From contig JAODTK010003888.1 of NCBI GenBank assembly GCA_026419785.1, forward strand, positions 124,001 to 188,000: a stretch of DNA of 64,000 bases, written 5' to 3'. A program made the position numbers and the translations under genes. Shown here piece by piece: positions 22,608-31,929 of this stretch (its first letter is position 1; each line of letters begins with the position of its first letter). This stretch comes from Sclerodactyla briareus. Taxonomy: Eukaryota; Echinodermata; Holothuroidea; Dendrochirotida; Sclerodactylidae. The notes under the pieces are model-generated. The model searched no databases. It was not told the origin of the DNA and was given only the letters and a program-made list of their open reading frames with translations.

Positions 22608-22873
22608 GCTTATTGAGAGGAACAATATCGTCTCACAACATAACGAAAGTCGGTACGGAGAACGAAAAATCGTTATACGATGTAGAATTGCAAGAGACTT
22701 TTTTCGCTGTGACGTGACGAGTCATGCAAACGTCGTCCTCCTTTATATCGCCAGTTGCAACCAAACGATATCGCCTCTTCAATATTTGATATTTCAAACA
22801 CTGGCTTTGAAGTGGGATGAAGCCACCGTTTTAATATCGATCTCGGAATCACTGGATTCAAAGCTCAAAACTG

Positions 22874-22904
22874 AAAAAAAAAAAAAAAAAAAACTAAAAA
22901 AAAA
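22874..22904. repeat. Poly-A tract
   Basis: Twenty A, then CT and nine more A. The frame ending here (22555-22923) takes its lysine run from it and is not supported as a gene. Confidence 0.75.
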
Positions 22905-23036
22905 TGTTGGCGCCTGTAAGTAAAGCAGAAGGTTATACAATGTCGCGCATGTCGCTATCAACGCAGACAAATCGGTGAAAACTCGCTCGAACGTCTAGAC
23001 TATACGATGTGAATTTAAAGGGCTTTCCCTTGTGTT

Positions 23037-23435
23037 AAATGCACATATCTCGTTCTTATATAGCGCTTTACAATTTCGAAGACATGCTCAAAGCTTCACA
23101 AATATTACCCATGTTCATTAGTTTACTTGTCACACACACACCCGACGATACAGTACACATCTCTCGCTTGTTCTCTCCCGACGCACCGTTTCAGTATGTC
23201 AATTCATCGTGTCCCTGGGGGAATTCCCGACAGAGCTGCCACTTACGGCGCTCGATGCTCTTCCACAGTCACCCCACAAGGTACCCACCTTAACACGCGG
23301 GTGGTGTGGAACATTTCAAGAGACATGCGTTGTCCGTCCAATAACACTGCGGAAAATTCCTCGGGCTCAATGGGCTCCGAACTCGCAATCAATGGTTACG
23401 CAGTCTGGAGTTCTACCGAATGAGCTGACCCGACA
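23037..23435 (-). mobile_element. tRNA-derived SINE family 2, full-length-looking copy
   Basis: On the minus strand the head at 23435 reads GGTCAGCTCATTCGGTAGAA (A-box like TAGCTCAGTCGG), a tRNA-like middle, and GCGAGTTCGGAGCCC (B-box like). About 330 bp of body follow, ending TTGTAAAGCGCTATATAAG near 23062-23044. That ending is typical of tails shared with L2/CR1-type LINEs, which would supply the reverse transcriptase. The head and next 150 bp are repeated at 25968-26130, for example AACCATTGATTGCGAGTTCG and GGTGGGTACCTTGTG. This copy has lost two bases of the A-box consensus. Frames crossing it are not genes. Confidence 0.75.
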
Positions 23436-23439
23436 TGAT

Positions 23440-24105
23440 TCAATTAGCGAGCCACATGTACCCATCATTGACGCACGTAATCATTGCTGACCATTGTACA
23501 CGTCCGGTACTACTTCATCCTACTCCGACGATTCATCGCGAGGAAGGCAACAGTGTTCCAAGAGCTGTATGTCTATAGGCTCAAGGTTCGTTTTTACCTT
23601 GGACGGTATACCTTATGCCCGTCGTCCGCGAAGTTTATTTTTGTCCTGACCCGCCATTTCGGTATACTGTGCGAGAACGTTGTATGAAATCTAGCCAAGG
23701 GCTACATATGTCCCTTCCATCAGTCCATGGTAATCCCATCAGCAGGATGCCTAGCAATTTAAACAAGGCGAAGAATATATTCAGCTGCATATATCTTGAA
23801 CAATTTAAGTAAACAGTCCGGTCAAATTTAATTTAGATGAAATTGATCGAGCCTGTTCCGGGTGACTGTGTGTAATTCGAAACCTGCACCTGTGAACCAG
23901 TAACCTAATCCTTACATCGAGTAACATATGGCTACAAAATACAGGGACACCGTCTCGGTTCGTGTGAGTGCAGGTTGCGAATGAGGAGTCGGTCAGGTTC
24001 CACATGGAATTGACAGGGGGTGGGAGCTGACCAGTTTTCCTCTTTTCGTCATCGTTTCTTCTTTCGTTGTTTTACTCGTTCAACAAGTATACGCGTTACG
24101 TCTGG
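23440..24105. other. No recognisable gene
   Basis: Frames at 23484-23812 (plus) and 24005-23805 (minus) are short and unrecognised. Confidence 0.4.
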
Positions 24106-24110
24106 TAACT

Positions 24111-24171
24111 TATTATTATTATTATTATTATTATTATATTATTATTATTATATTATTATTATTATATATTA
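24111..24171. repeat. (ATT)n microsatellite
   Basis: About 60 bp of TAT/ATT with two phase breaks. LINE and SINE 3' ends often carry such tails, but no direct junction is seen. Confidence 0.85.
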
Positions 24172-24479
24172 CTCGGCAACTATTACGTGAATATAACAGC
24201 AGCTCGTATGTTTCCATTAACATCACGGCCTACCAGATAAATATTGTGGACATCAAGAGTTAAGTCGCAGCAATCCTAGAATCGGTTGTTGCATGGGACC
24301 AGCTGTAGTTCTACGGCGTTCTCAGTACTTTTGGTGTGAAACGGTGGTGATGTAGGTTTTTAATCGCGCTTAATCCACTTAACGTATATATGGCCAGTGA
24401 TACCTGGATACCCGAACTCTCCATTTCGAGCAAGAGACGTTCACCCAGCGGCATCTTCCAGAGTCCAGGTAAATAATAT

Positions 24480-24860
24480 CAACAGCATTACCGTTGTCAA
24501 TCGCACAAGTTACATCTTCCAGTTATTCTACAGATTATAGTCAATCATGAACTAATTTTTTGTTGAGAATTTCGAATCGGAAAATATTCACCATAATTCA
24601 CCTATGATCTCAAATGATATTGATTCCATCACCCTACGAACAACACTGGCAAGACTCACTGGCCTGTAATTACAAAATAGAGCCGAAACATAAGCTCTCC
24701 TTCAAACCCCACTGCAATCATCAGGAACATCACTGCTAATGAGAACAGTCAATTGATCAGCAAAAGCCTAATGAAAGAAATGGAGAACTCCGTCCAGACC
24801 AGGACCCCTGCAGCCATTTTGGGGATTCTGCCGTTTCTTCTCAAAGGACAATAGTCAAGT
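24480..24860 (-). mobile_element. Decayed non-LTR retrotransposon reverse transcriptase
   Basis: Read on the minus strand in more than one frame, this segment gives GCRGPGLDGV (from about 24806), then LTVLIS and DVPDDC, then NYRPVSLASVVRRVMESI (24671 downward). These match in order the family pattern K-x-PGPDG, LT-x-LFN, (E/D)-VP-x-DW and NYRPVSL-T-SV-x-C-K-x-x-E-x-I at the fingers end of CR1/Jockey-type reverse transcriptases. Frameshifts and stops separate the blocks, so it is a dead fragment of an enzyme that would copy RNA at nicked DNA. The catalytic palm with the DD pair is not found. The open minus frame to 25105 may be its upstream part. Confidence 0.7.
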
Positions 24861-24869
24861 ACCGTAACG

Positions 24870-25960
24870 GCTTCAGCCTGGACATATCGAAAGAGAGGAG
24901 AACACTTCAAAACCCACACCTCAAATTCGGCCAGGGTTCCTAGATGAGCCTTAGTTGGCTTCCTGAACCCGTAGAAGAAATCAAACCAAATCAATATCAA
25001 ATCGGAGGCTACTAACCTTAATGTTTGTGAGGATACTGTGAGGATGAGGGTCCGATCCAAAGACTGCCCATAGACTCTCCTTGATAGCAGAAACTTGACG
25101 AACATATGTATTCACTTTAGTTGAAGAGATTATTTTTTATCACCTGGTGAACGATTTGGTAAGTTTTCATTCCGATCTCTATAGTTCGTTTGTTACACGG
25201 TCCTGAAAAGTACATTTTGTAGTAGATTTACGTTGTCTTTGCATTATTTGGGATCACACGGTTCTCCCGTGACTTCATTTGTAATAGAAATACCAAACCA
25301 GAGATGAAGTCATGTTTATGTGACCATTAGCCATTAGCCTGCACTTAAATCAGGCGCTTTAAAATGGACATCCGCAATACTCTTAGGGGACATATTTACA
25401 ACGAGCACGCAGGAAAGGAATTATACAGGATTCTCTTGGGTTAAAACCGAAGAAGAATAATTGTTAAAACCTTAAACATTCCTGACCTTCGCTGATCGCT
25501 GATCATGTATCAGAATCTGATAATAAACTAATGTTATCCTTCGCTCTCCGTTTGTTGCTAACATAAAAGAGGAAAAACGAAAAAAACTGAAAAAAGGATA
25601 TATTATTAGAGGCAATCTGCGTCTCAAAATCGAGTATGACACCAGACAGTAGTTTGGCCAACTGCTACTGATCTTTAGACTTAAGCTTTAAAAATCACAA
25701 GGATCCAGAGGAACGATAAAGACGCCACAATTATTGCTTCTTTTTGACAGCCAGGAAAACAAATCTTGTCTCTGAAGGGCCTTTGCGTTTTCATCACGTC
25801 GCTTCCCATAACCCGTAACCTTTAATTACACCATTAACCTTTTGGAGAAAAACAGTCAACAGCAATAGAGCCATATATCATTTCATTTCAAGCCAATTGA
25901 TGTTGCTCAGATATAGCGAAAGGCGATCCCAAAGTAGCCCTTCAGTCAGAGAAACCAATG
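24870..25960. other. No recognisable gene
   Basis: Part of 24870-25105 may be the upstream section of the adjacent LINE relic. The rest is AT-rich with no clear feature. Confidence 0.4.
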
Positions 25961-25967
25961 AACAACG

Positions 25968-26130
25968 GGTTTCACAATCCTCACAAGGTACCCACTTTAA
26001 CACGTGGGTGGCGTGAGACAGGCCTTGTCCACCAGCACTGCGGTAAAGTCCTCGAACTTCCAATGGGCTCCGAACTCGCAATCAATGGTTACGCAGTCTG
26101 GAGTTCTACCGACTGAGCTAATCCGCCTCC
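25968..26130 (-). mobile_element. tRNA-derived SINE family 2, second copy
   Basis: On the minus strand the head reads GGATTAGCTCAGTCGGTAGA, with a perfect TAGCTCAGTCGG A-box, then AACCATTGATTGCGAGTTCG (B-box region). Body words are shared with 23202-23435 (CCGCAGTG, CACCCACGTGTTAAAGTGGG, ACCTTGTGAGG). Homology to the first copy stops near 25968, so the 3' half is missing or replaced. This copy keeps the better promoter boxes. Confidence 0.7.
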
Positions 26131-26139
26131 CTACTACTG

Positions 26140-26415
26140 CAGGATTACACTCCTGGATCAAGGTCTGAAACTCATCGTACTTGCTATCGAAAACATTGAA
26201 CATTAGCAGGGTAGAATGCGAGACTCAGCTATTTCCTGAAAAAACAAATCAACAATTGGCTCTGTCAGCTCTGATTGAAAAGAGTCGCGGAGCGGGGATA
26301 CATGATTGGAAATAACTCAAGAGAGAAGGAATTGAGTTAACTGTATAGACAGATATGGCAGAGAGAAACTCATGTAAGTCATGCGTGGGATATGTTGGCA
26401 TCCTCCATTGCTCCA
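26140..26415. other. No recognisable feature
   Basis: Spacer between a SINE and a LINE relic. It may include decayed upstream LINE sequence that I cannot read. Confidence 0.35.
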
Positions 26416-26424
26416 ACGTTGAGC

Positions 26425-26835
26425 GGGTAATGCAGGATGTTCAAGATGATGCTGCGTTGCTGGTGGGTTCACCCATATAGTGAGTGCCCTCGGAGCAGAG
26501 GGGATCCGTTGGGTCTTCGTGAGCTGGTGTCAGAATTGTGGACTTGACCAATCCAGTTCGTTGGTGTCCCTTTGGGACCCAGTTGCTGAGTTACTGGCGT
26601 TGGACACTTGGATCGAATTGTGGAGGTCACGTGCATGGTCTTTTATCTACCTCGGCAGTGTCACCAGTGGTGGCTGATGCGAGCTGAACGATCCTGAGGT
26701 GAGTACACGCCCCGGACTGGTGCCACAGGACGATGGAGTTGGCGAGAACGTCATCCTCAGGCAAATATCAACAGCTGGAACTAAGCTCCGAGAGTTCATC
26801 TGTTATTGGCCCGTTTCAGTCCAGTGAGTTATAAT
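26425..26835 (+). mobile_element. Decayed non-LTR retrotransposon RT with catalytic DD
   Basis: The plus strand gives DVQDDAALLVGSP (two Asp codons at 26445-26450), equivalent to the Y-A-DD-x-x-LL catalytic motif. After a +1 shift come VSWCQ and, 64 codons past the DD pair, FIYLGSVTSGG (26642-26674). About 40 codons later is STAGTKLR (up to 26791). The order and spacing DD, VSW-x-K, YLGS, TKLR match the palm and thumb of LINE ORF2 proteins. Stops at 26478-26480 and after SGG, and the shift, show that it is inactive. It faces opposite to the RT relic at 24.5-24.9 kb, so the two are separate insertions. Confidence 0.7.
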
Positions 26836-26839
26836 GGAC

Positions 26840-27170
26840 GCTCTCGGTGAGGTTGAGACGTATGTAATTCGTTCTATATCTTCTCAACACAGCATCCTCA
26901 ATGGTGAGGGTGTTTTGTATTGTAAATGTCGACCTAGCTTCTTTGGGACATGGGGCGCCTTCCCGCCCAAAAGATCCTGTCCACCCTGTTCGCCAGCACA
27001 AAACCGGGTTAAGACTGGCTAATGAGACGGCCTCGTAGCTCATGGATGGCTCAGCTTTGCTGGTACCTCAGAGAGTTTAGTGGCACAGGCCCAGGCTTGG
27101 TCGCTTTTTCGGGCCGCCGAGTTATTGGAGGCAAACCATTGATGCCTCTATGGGTTTCTCCCCGGTAAGT
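26840..27170. other. Possible LINE 3' remainder; no clear feature
   Basis: It follows the LINE relic directly and may hold its decayed 3' part. Frames on both strands (26816-27043 minus; 26834-27022 plus) are not recognisable. Confidence 0.3.
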
Positions 27171-27176
27171 GCTCCT

Positions 27177-27356
27177 AGTGAGTGAGTGAGTGAGTGAGTG
27201 AGTGATGAGTGAGTGAGTGAGTGAGTGAGGAGTGAGTGAGTGAGTGAGTGAGTGAGTGAGTGAGTGAGTGAGTGAGTGAGTGAGTGAGTGAGTGAGTGAG
27301 TGAGTGAGTGAGTGAGTGAGTGAGTGAGTGAGTGAGTGGTGAGTGGGGAGTGAGTG
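27177..27356. repeat. (GTGA)n microsatellite array
   Basis: About 180 bp of GTGA/GAGT with a few one-base slips, for example GTGATGAG and GAGGAG. Two long Thr-His-Ser-Leu frames on the minus strand (27443-27051 and 27433-27122) are translations of the array. Confidence 0.95.
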
Positions 27357-27359
27357 TCT

Positions 27360-28155
27360 GTCAATTGCATGAACTGCATCGTCTTGGGAGCTATGGATAT
27401 GTGCCATGGTGAGCATAGGTCCAATCGGCCCAATCGAATCCAATCGCTTGGCGAGTGCGTCAGTTGAATATTATGAAAATATCATGGGAATATCATACTT
27501 ACATGTAGTTTAAGATCAGATTGTGCTTAAATGCAATCCAGGTGAATCTTCTGAAGGCCGCAATGGTCTATGGTTCTGTGAGAATATGAGAATGAAAAAC
27601 AATAAAACAAGCTAAAAATGACTGAAGATTGCTCCTGATTGAAATAGGGTATCCGTAGAACAGTTACTTGTATGTTAGTATATTAAAATAGGAAGGACAT
27701 AATTGGCGGGAAATCATTGTACCTTTCGATTCTGCCTCAGACTCCAAATGGAATTATCAAATGTTCATGTTAGATGATCGGGGGTTATGAAGGCAGAACA
27801 CGAAATTCAGAGAGATCATAAAATGCATAACAAAATAACGTATTCCTTGCCCTAATGTCCGTACCAAATAACAGATCAGAAATATAATTAATGTATGATT
27901 GAAAGAATCTGTAAATGGACAGGCTGTCACGAACCTGTCACGAGTTTTGACTGTTCATAATATTGGTCGTATTTTCTAATTCCATGGTGCCTTCAAGGTG
28001 AGCCCAAACCGTCGCCATTAAGTTCGAGGTTTGTTTCATTAACAAAAGAGGGATCTCTGTTTCCCCAATTAGAGAATTTTTTATTATCATCCTTATTCGG
28101 AGAGTCATCTCGCAGCACCCTTCAAACAATGGACGGCAAAAAGCGTCGCCTGGTG
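27360..28155. other. No recognisable gene
   Basis: AT-rich with one short minus-strand frame (28129-27938). Nothing is recognised. Confidence 0.4.
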
Positions 28156-28159
28156 TATC

Positions 28160-28225
28160 GGGACTAATTTCATGTTAGATATCATTATGATGGTATACCG
28201 AATCGCAATCGGACGATTTTTCATC
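28160..28225. repeat. CGATATACCG repeat, diverged copy
   Basis: GATATCATTATGATGGTATA then CCGAATCGCAATCGGA aligns with the stronger pair at 31805-31915 and 55895-55985. Confidence 0.35.
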
Positions 28226-28326
28226 GTGAAGTCACGCCACATCGTCTTTGCACTCCAAAAAATAATGAGTGCATTCTACCGTTACGAACATTCATCATAA
28301 GCATCCTGGAACAATTCACCTTATAG

Positions 28327-29015
28327 GCTAGAAGGAGGAGGAGAAGGAGAAGGAGGAGAGAAGGAGAAGGAGAAGAAGGAGAAGGAGAAGGAGAATGAGA
28401 ATGAGAATGAGGATGAGAAGGAGAAGGAGGAGAGAAGGAGAAGGAGAAGAAGGAGAAGGAGGAGAAGAGAAGGAGGAGAAGGAGAAGGAGTAGGAGAAGG
28501 AGAAGGAGGAGAAGGAGGAGAAGAAGGAGAAGGAGAAGGAGGAGAAGGAGAAGGAGGAGAAGGAGAAGGAGTAGGAGAAGGAGAAGGAGAAGGCGGAGAA
28601 GGAGAAGGAGGAGAAGAAGGAGAAGAATGAGAACGAGAAGGATAATGGGAAGGCGAAGGAGGATGAGAAGGAGAAGGAGTAGGAGAAGGAGAAGGAGAAG
28701 GAGGAGAAGGAGAATGAGAAGGAGAAGGAGAATGAGAAGGAGAAGGAGAAGGAGGAGAAGAAGGAGAAGGAGAAGAAGGAGTAGGAGAAGTAGGAGTAGG
28801 AGAATGAGAAGGAGAAGGAGTAGGAGAAGGAGGGGAGGAAGGAGAATGAGAAGGAGAAGGAGAAGGAGGAGAAGGAGAAGGAGAAGGAGAAGGAGAAGGA
28901 GAAGGAGAAGGAGAAAGAGTAGAAGTAGAGGGAGAAGAATTATGAGAGGGAGAAGGAGAATGTGAAGGAGAAGTAGGCGGAAGAGAAGGCAGAAGGAGAA
29001 GGAGATAAAGAAAAA
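28327..29015. repeat. GGAGAA purine satellite (about 690 bp)
   Basis: Nearly all purine on the given strand, built of AGA, AGG and GGAGAA words with occasional T (GAATGA, GGAGTA). The 250-codon Ser/Pro frame on the minus strand and the 112-codon Arg-rich frame on the plus strand are low-complexity translations of the tract. With mirror symmetry on this scale, H-DNA (triplex) and copy-number instability are expected. Confidence 0.95.
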
Positions 29016-29304
29016 AGAAGTATGCGACCGAATTCAATGATTCCTCACTATGCGACTCACCGATTCCACGCATGGCGCTCCCTAATCTGACACCAGACTC
29101 ACCTGGTGACCCATACGGAGGTTACTGCATGCATTATGTATTTCGGCGCCAAATTCTTCTTGAGTCGTCAAAAACACACCTATTATTCACCGTGGTACGG
29201 AGTTTCGGACTTGTGGCGGAGGGTTGTGCAGTCAATTCGGAAAACGGTTGATCAGCTTTTACTGTGCCCTGTGCCTAAAGTTGTCATTCAGCCTTTATTT
29301 CATG

Positions 29305-29550
29305 TCGTCCTTTCCAGTCACGAAGCTACCATATTGTAGTAATCTATTGTGTTGACTGTTATTGAAAAAAAAACTAAAATTGAATGAAATTCTGTTTGTA
29401 GAATCGAAGTAGTATATAGGTAAAAACTCGTAATTTTGTGGAATAGATCCCTGTGGCGAAACATAGCCTATATACATTTGTTGCGGCGGCCGGCCTTTTG
29501 AAAATTCGCGGACTGACACAATTTTCTTCCCAAAAGAAATGTTTTTCAGT
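29305..29550 (+). repeat. Dispersed repeat pair member (with 58795)
   Basis: It aligns in order with 58795-59025: GTCGTCCTTTCCAG, AAGCTACC(A)ATA(T)TGTAG, CGTAATTTTGTGGAATAG, GTGGCGAAAC, then TTTTGAAAATTCGCGGACTG. About 240 bp, diverged, with no shared frame. Confidence 0.6.
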
Positions 29551-29554
29551 GCTG

Positions 29555-29690
29555 TAACTATGACTAAAGTTCTTCTTATAGATGAGGTATCGAACGATTG
29601 GCATTCATTTTCGTTATCATTAAGTTTATTTCTCGAATATTTCAATGGCTGAAGGGAACGTTAATAACCATGGCTCCGCTCTACCCGGAT
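29555..29690. other. No recognisable feature
   Basis: Short spacer with no motif. Confidence 0.35.
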
Positions 29691-29697
29691 ACTAGAC

Positions 29698-29818
29698 GAG
29701 GACCAGCAAGGACTCGAGTACGACCGGGCGCCATATCGGCTGCGTGTCGTTGGCTATGGCCTGGTAGTTTATACACTTGGTGCGGAAGAAGCGCTGTACA
29801 CCTACCTGTGTTACCAGG
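29698..29818 (+). other. Coding-like GC-rich stretch, strand uncertain
   Basis: GC-rich relative to its flanks and open in several frames. On the plus strand, between a plausible acceptor (CCCGGATACTAG) and CAG|GTCC, it reads DEDQQGLEYDRAPYRLRVVG and continues with GYGLVVYTLGAEEALYTY. On the minus strand an ATG at 29825-29823 opens a 44-codon frame with VGVQRFFRTKCINYQ. Both read like protein, and neither matches a family that I can name. If real it is a single internal exon; chance openness in GC-rich DNA is the alternative. Confidence 0.25.
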
Positions 29819-29830
29819 TCCATGTTGGCT

Positions 29831-29843
29831 CCCCCCCCCCCCC
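29831..29843. repeat. C homopolymer (13)
   Basis: An uninterrupted C run immediately after the coding-like stretch. Confidence 0.8.
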
Positions 29844-29849
29844 TTCCGT

Positions 29850-30380
29850 GTCAAGGCCAACTACCAAGTATATATCGAAACGAATATGTATTTTGCAAGA
29901 CTCTGTGCCGAAAGATGGATTGTGTCTGCTAGCGTCAAGCGAACTAGCGACGGCGAATTTGCATGACGTCACGACAAAATATGTAATGTGCAGCACAACT
30001 CGGATATCGGAATCACATACTGTAAATATTATTAATCTATTTCATTGAGGAAAACAAACGGAAATATACCATTTGGTTTCAATTTATCTAAATGCTGGGT
30101 GCAGTAAATTGTTTACAAGATTTATTTTCATTGACGACAATCCATCTTTAACCTAGCAAAATTCCGCATATATCCATATACTTTTGAAAATCAGCTGAAC
30201 CATACTTGAAGGGAGTGGCTCTCTTGTGTCCTATATACAGTCTGGAATAATAATACTTCTCCCATGGTTAGTACAGAAGTATAACATGAAAGACACGTTC
30301 CCTCTTAATATTGTATTTCTAAGATGAATTTCCAGCTTATCAACTTTAAGCGGCAACATTGTATTGCGGCCAGTTGCGAG
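29850..30380. other. No recognisable gene
   Basis: AT-rich. Short frames at 29811-30048 overlap on both strands and are not recognised. Confidence 0.4.
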
Positions 30381-30383
30381 AAG

Positions 30384-30689
30384 CAGGCGCGTAACCAGCT
30401 TGTCGAGTAAGGGGGGGGGGGGGGGGGTTGGGGGGTTATTCACGTCTTGGGGGCGTCGGAAAACGGGCTTTCTCGGACCTCACCATACCTCATCATTACC
30501 CTCAATAGCATTTGGGGCCAACTTATTCTCGCAATTGTTCAATTCATCCCCAACTTCGATGAATCTTTTGTTTTTTCCCCATTTTTTTTCTTGTTTTTAG
30601 CCTTCGATTTCCCCTCTCGTTCCTTTGTCAGAGGTCAACTCAAGCCCTCCCCCACCCCTGCCACCCCCCAACCCCACTGGCTACGCATG
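30384..30689. mobile_element. Short element with inverted ends and G/C caps
   Basis: The left end is CAGGCGCGTAACCAG (30384-30398) followed by a 17-G run (30411-30427). The right end is CCCCACTGGCTACGCATGG (to 30690) preceded by C-rich DNA. The ends are imperfect inverted repeats (GCGCGTAACCAG against ATGCGTAGCCAG, 9 of 12), giving an element of about 306 bp with a G run at one end and C-rich DNA at the other. This is a MITE-like layout with no coding capacity. The frame across it (30364-30600) is not a gene. Confidence 0.45.
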
Positions 30690-30694
30690 GCGAA

Positions 30695-31090
30695 AAGCGT
30701 CGGCCGCGTTTGCCATTGCGTCACGACAAAAAAAAATCGTCTCAGTGCGAATCTATATGGAGAATAGTCGAATATCGATACAATATCGAATATCCATATT
30801 ACCGTGGGACGGTTAAATTGGGTTGATTATCGTCATGTCATACAAAAACCGTCATTTTTCGCTCAATGTTGCCGCGAGTGGAGATGGCTTCTTCAACTGG
30901 ACTCATTAGACAAGGGATTAGACGGTTCGTTAGGCCACTAGCTTTATCGATGCTATCATTATAACAGGGGGTTTCGATTTAACTGGCGACGCTCTCAGTT
31001 ATCCAGTTTGCCCTCAAATATGAGGCACTGGATTGTCTTCATTATTCCATTGTTTATTCGAGGATCATACACAATGACAGTGAGTTCATT
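30695..31090. other. No recognisable feature
   Basis: Contains near-palindromic TCGAATATCGATACAATATCGA near 30768-30790. No gene was recognised. Confidence 0.35.
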
Positions 31091-31099
31091 TTGAAGGTT

Positions 31100-31365
31100 T
31101 CGGTACGATTCGACCCAGATCAGACCCTCTGGCAGTTAAAGTCCGACCCCCCTATGGGGGGGGGACAGTCAGTATACAATATAACCACTGACGATAGAAA
31201 ACATTTCGTCAGCAGAAGAGCAATCTAAATTTCGTTTTGTGTCGAGTTTAGGTAGATCCAGTCGAATTTGGGTCAATATCAGCTCGACCTAGGTCAAACC
31301 CTGATTCAGATATTTGGTCCGGGTCCCCGCTCCTCCCCATTCTCATTTTGGGTCAAATTGGCCCA
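31100..31365. repeat. GGGTCA/TGACCC repeat, diverged copy
   Basis: ATTCGACCCAGATCAGACCC, then TTTGGGTCAATATCAGCTCG, CTAGGTCAAACCC and TTTGGGTCAAATTGGCCCAG. An intruding G8 run lies near 31148. Same family as 2474-2640. Confidence 0.45.
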
Positions 31366-31804
31366 GATGTTACTACAGTGGACTCGGTAGGGAATCTACA
31401 GTTCCCCCCAAAATAAATTACAGGTCTAGATTGGGGGCTCGGATGTCGCCTCGTCGATATAGATAGAATGAGGTACTCTGGGTACATGACGATCTGTAGA
31501 TGAAGAAGAGCTGGACATAAGTAAGAAGTCAACTGAAAAATGTGAATGCTTTTTTGTGCGTTGTTGTTTTTCTCCACTCTCTCTCTCTCCTGGAGATTGA
31601 ATAGTTCCTTTTCATTTTGTCATCTCAAAAGAAGCAGTGTAGCTTTATGGCTACTAGGGGGGAATTATTCCTCAAAATGATGGTGTCGGTGTTGCTTGGC
31701 TTCTTTCGTGAATCATTGGAGCTAATACAAAAGAGACCTTGACATCCCACAACACCGAGCTGGCGAATAATGGACGAGGCCATTCACAAGCCTCGACAAT
31801 ATCG

Positions 31805-31920
31805 TTTTCTCGGTATATCGAGACTAAATTTACATTGACATATCAATGTGGCGATATACCGTATCGTCATCGGATTGCATGTGTCGAAACGATTTTTCAT
31901 CGAATCCAATGTGACTCTGT
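31805..31920. repeat. CGATATACCG repeat, copy 1
   Basis: CTAAATTTACATTGACATAT, then CAATGTGGCGATATACCG, aligns with 55910-55945 at about 28 of 33 positions. Downstream words (TTTTTCATCGAATCCA) are more diverged. Confidence 0.5.
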
Positions 31921-31929
31921 TTTGTGATT

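Noticed and set aside
27051..27443. 130- and 103-codon Thr/His/Ser/Leu frames
   Set aside because: Translation of the GTGA microsatellite.
28321..29073. 250-codon Ser/Pro-rich minus-strand frame, the longest in the window
   Set aside because: Direct translation of the GGAGAA purine satellite; the opposite strand is equally open as an Arg-rich frame.
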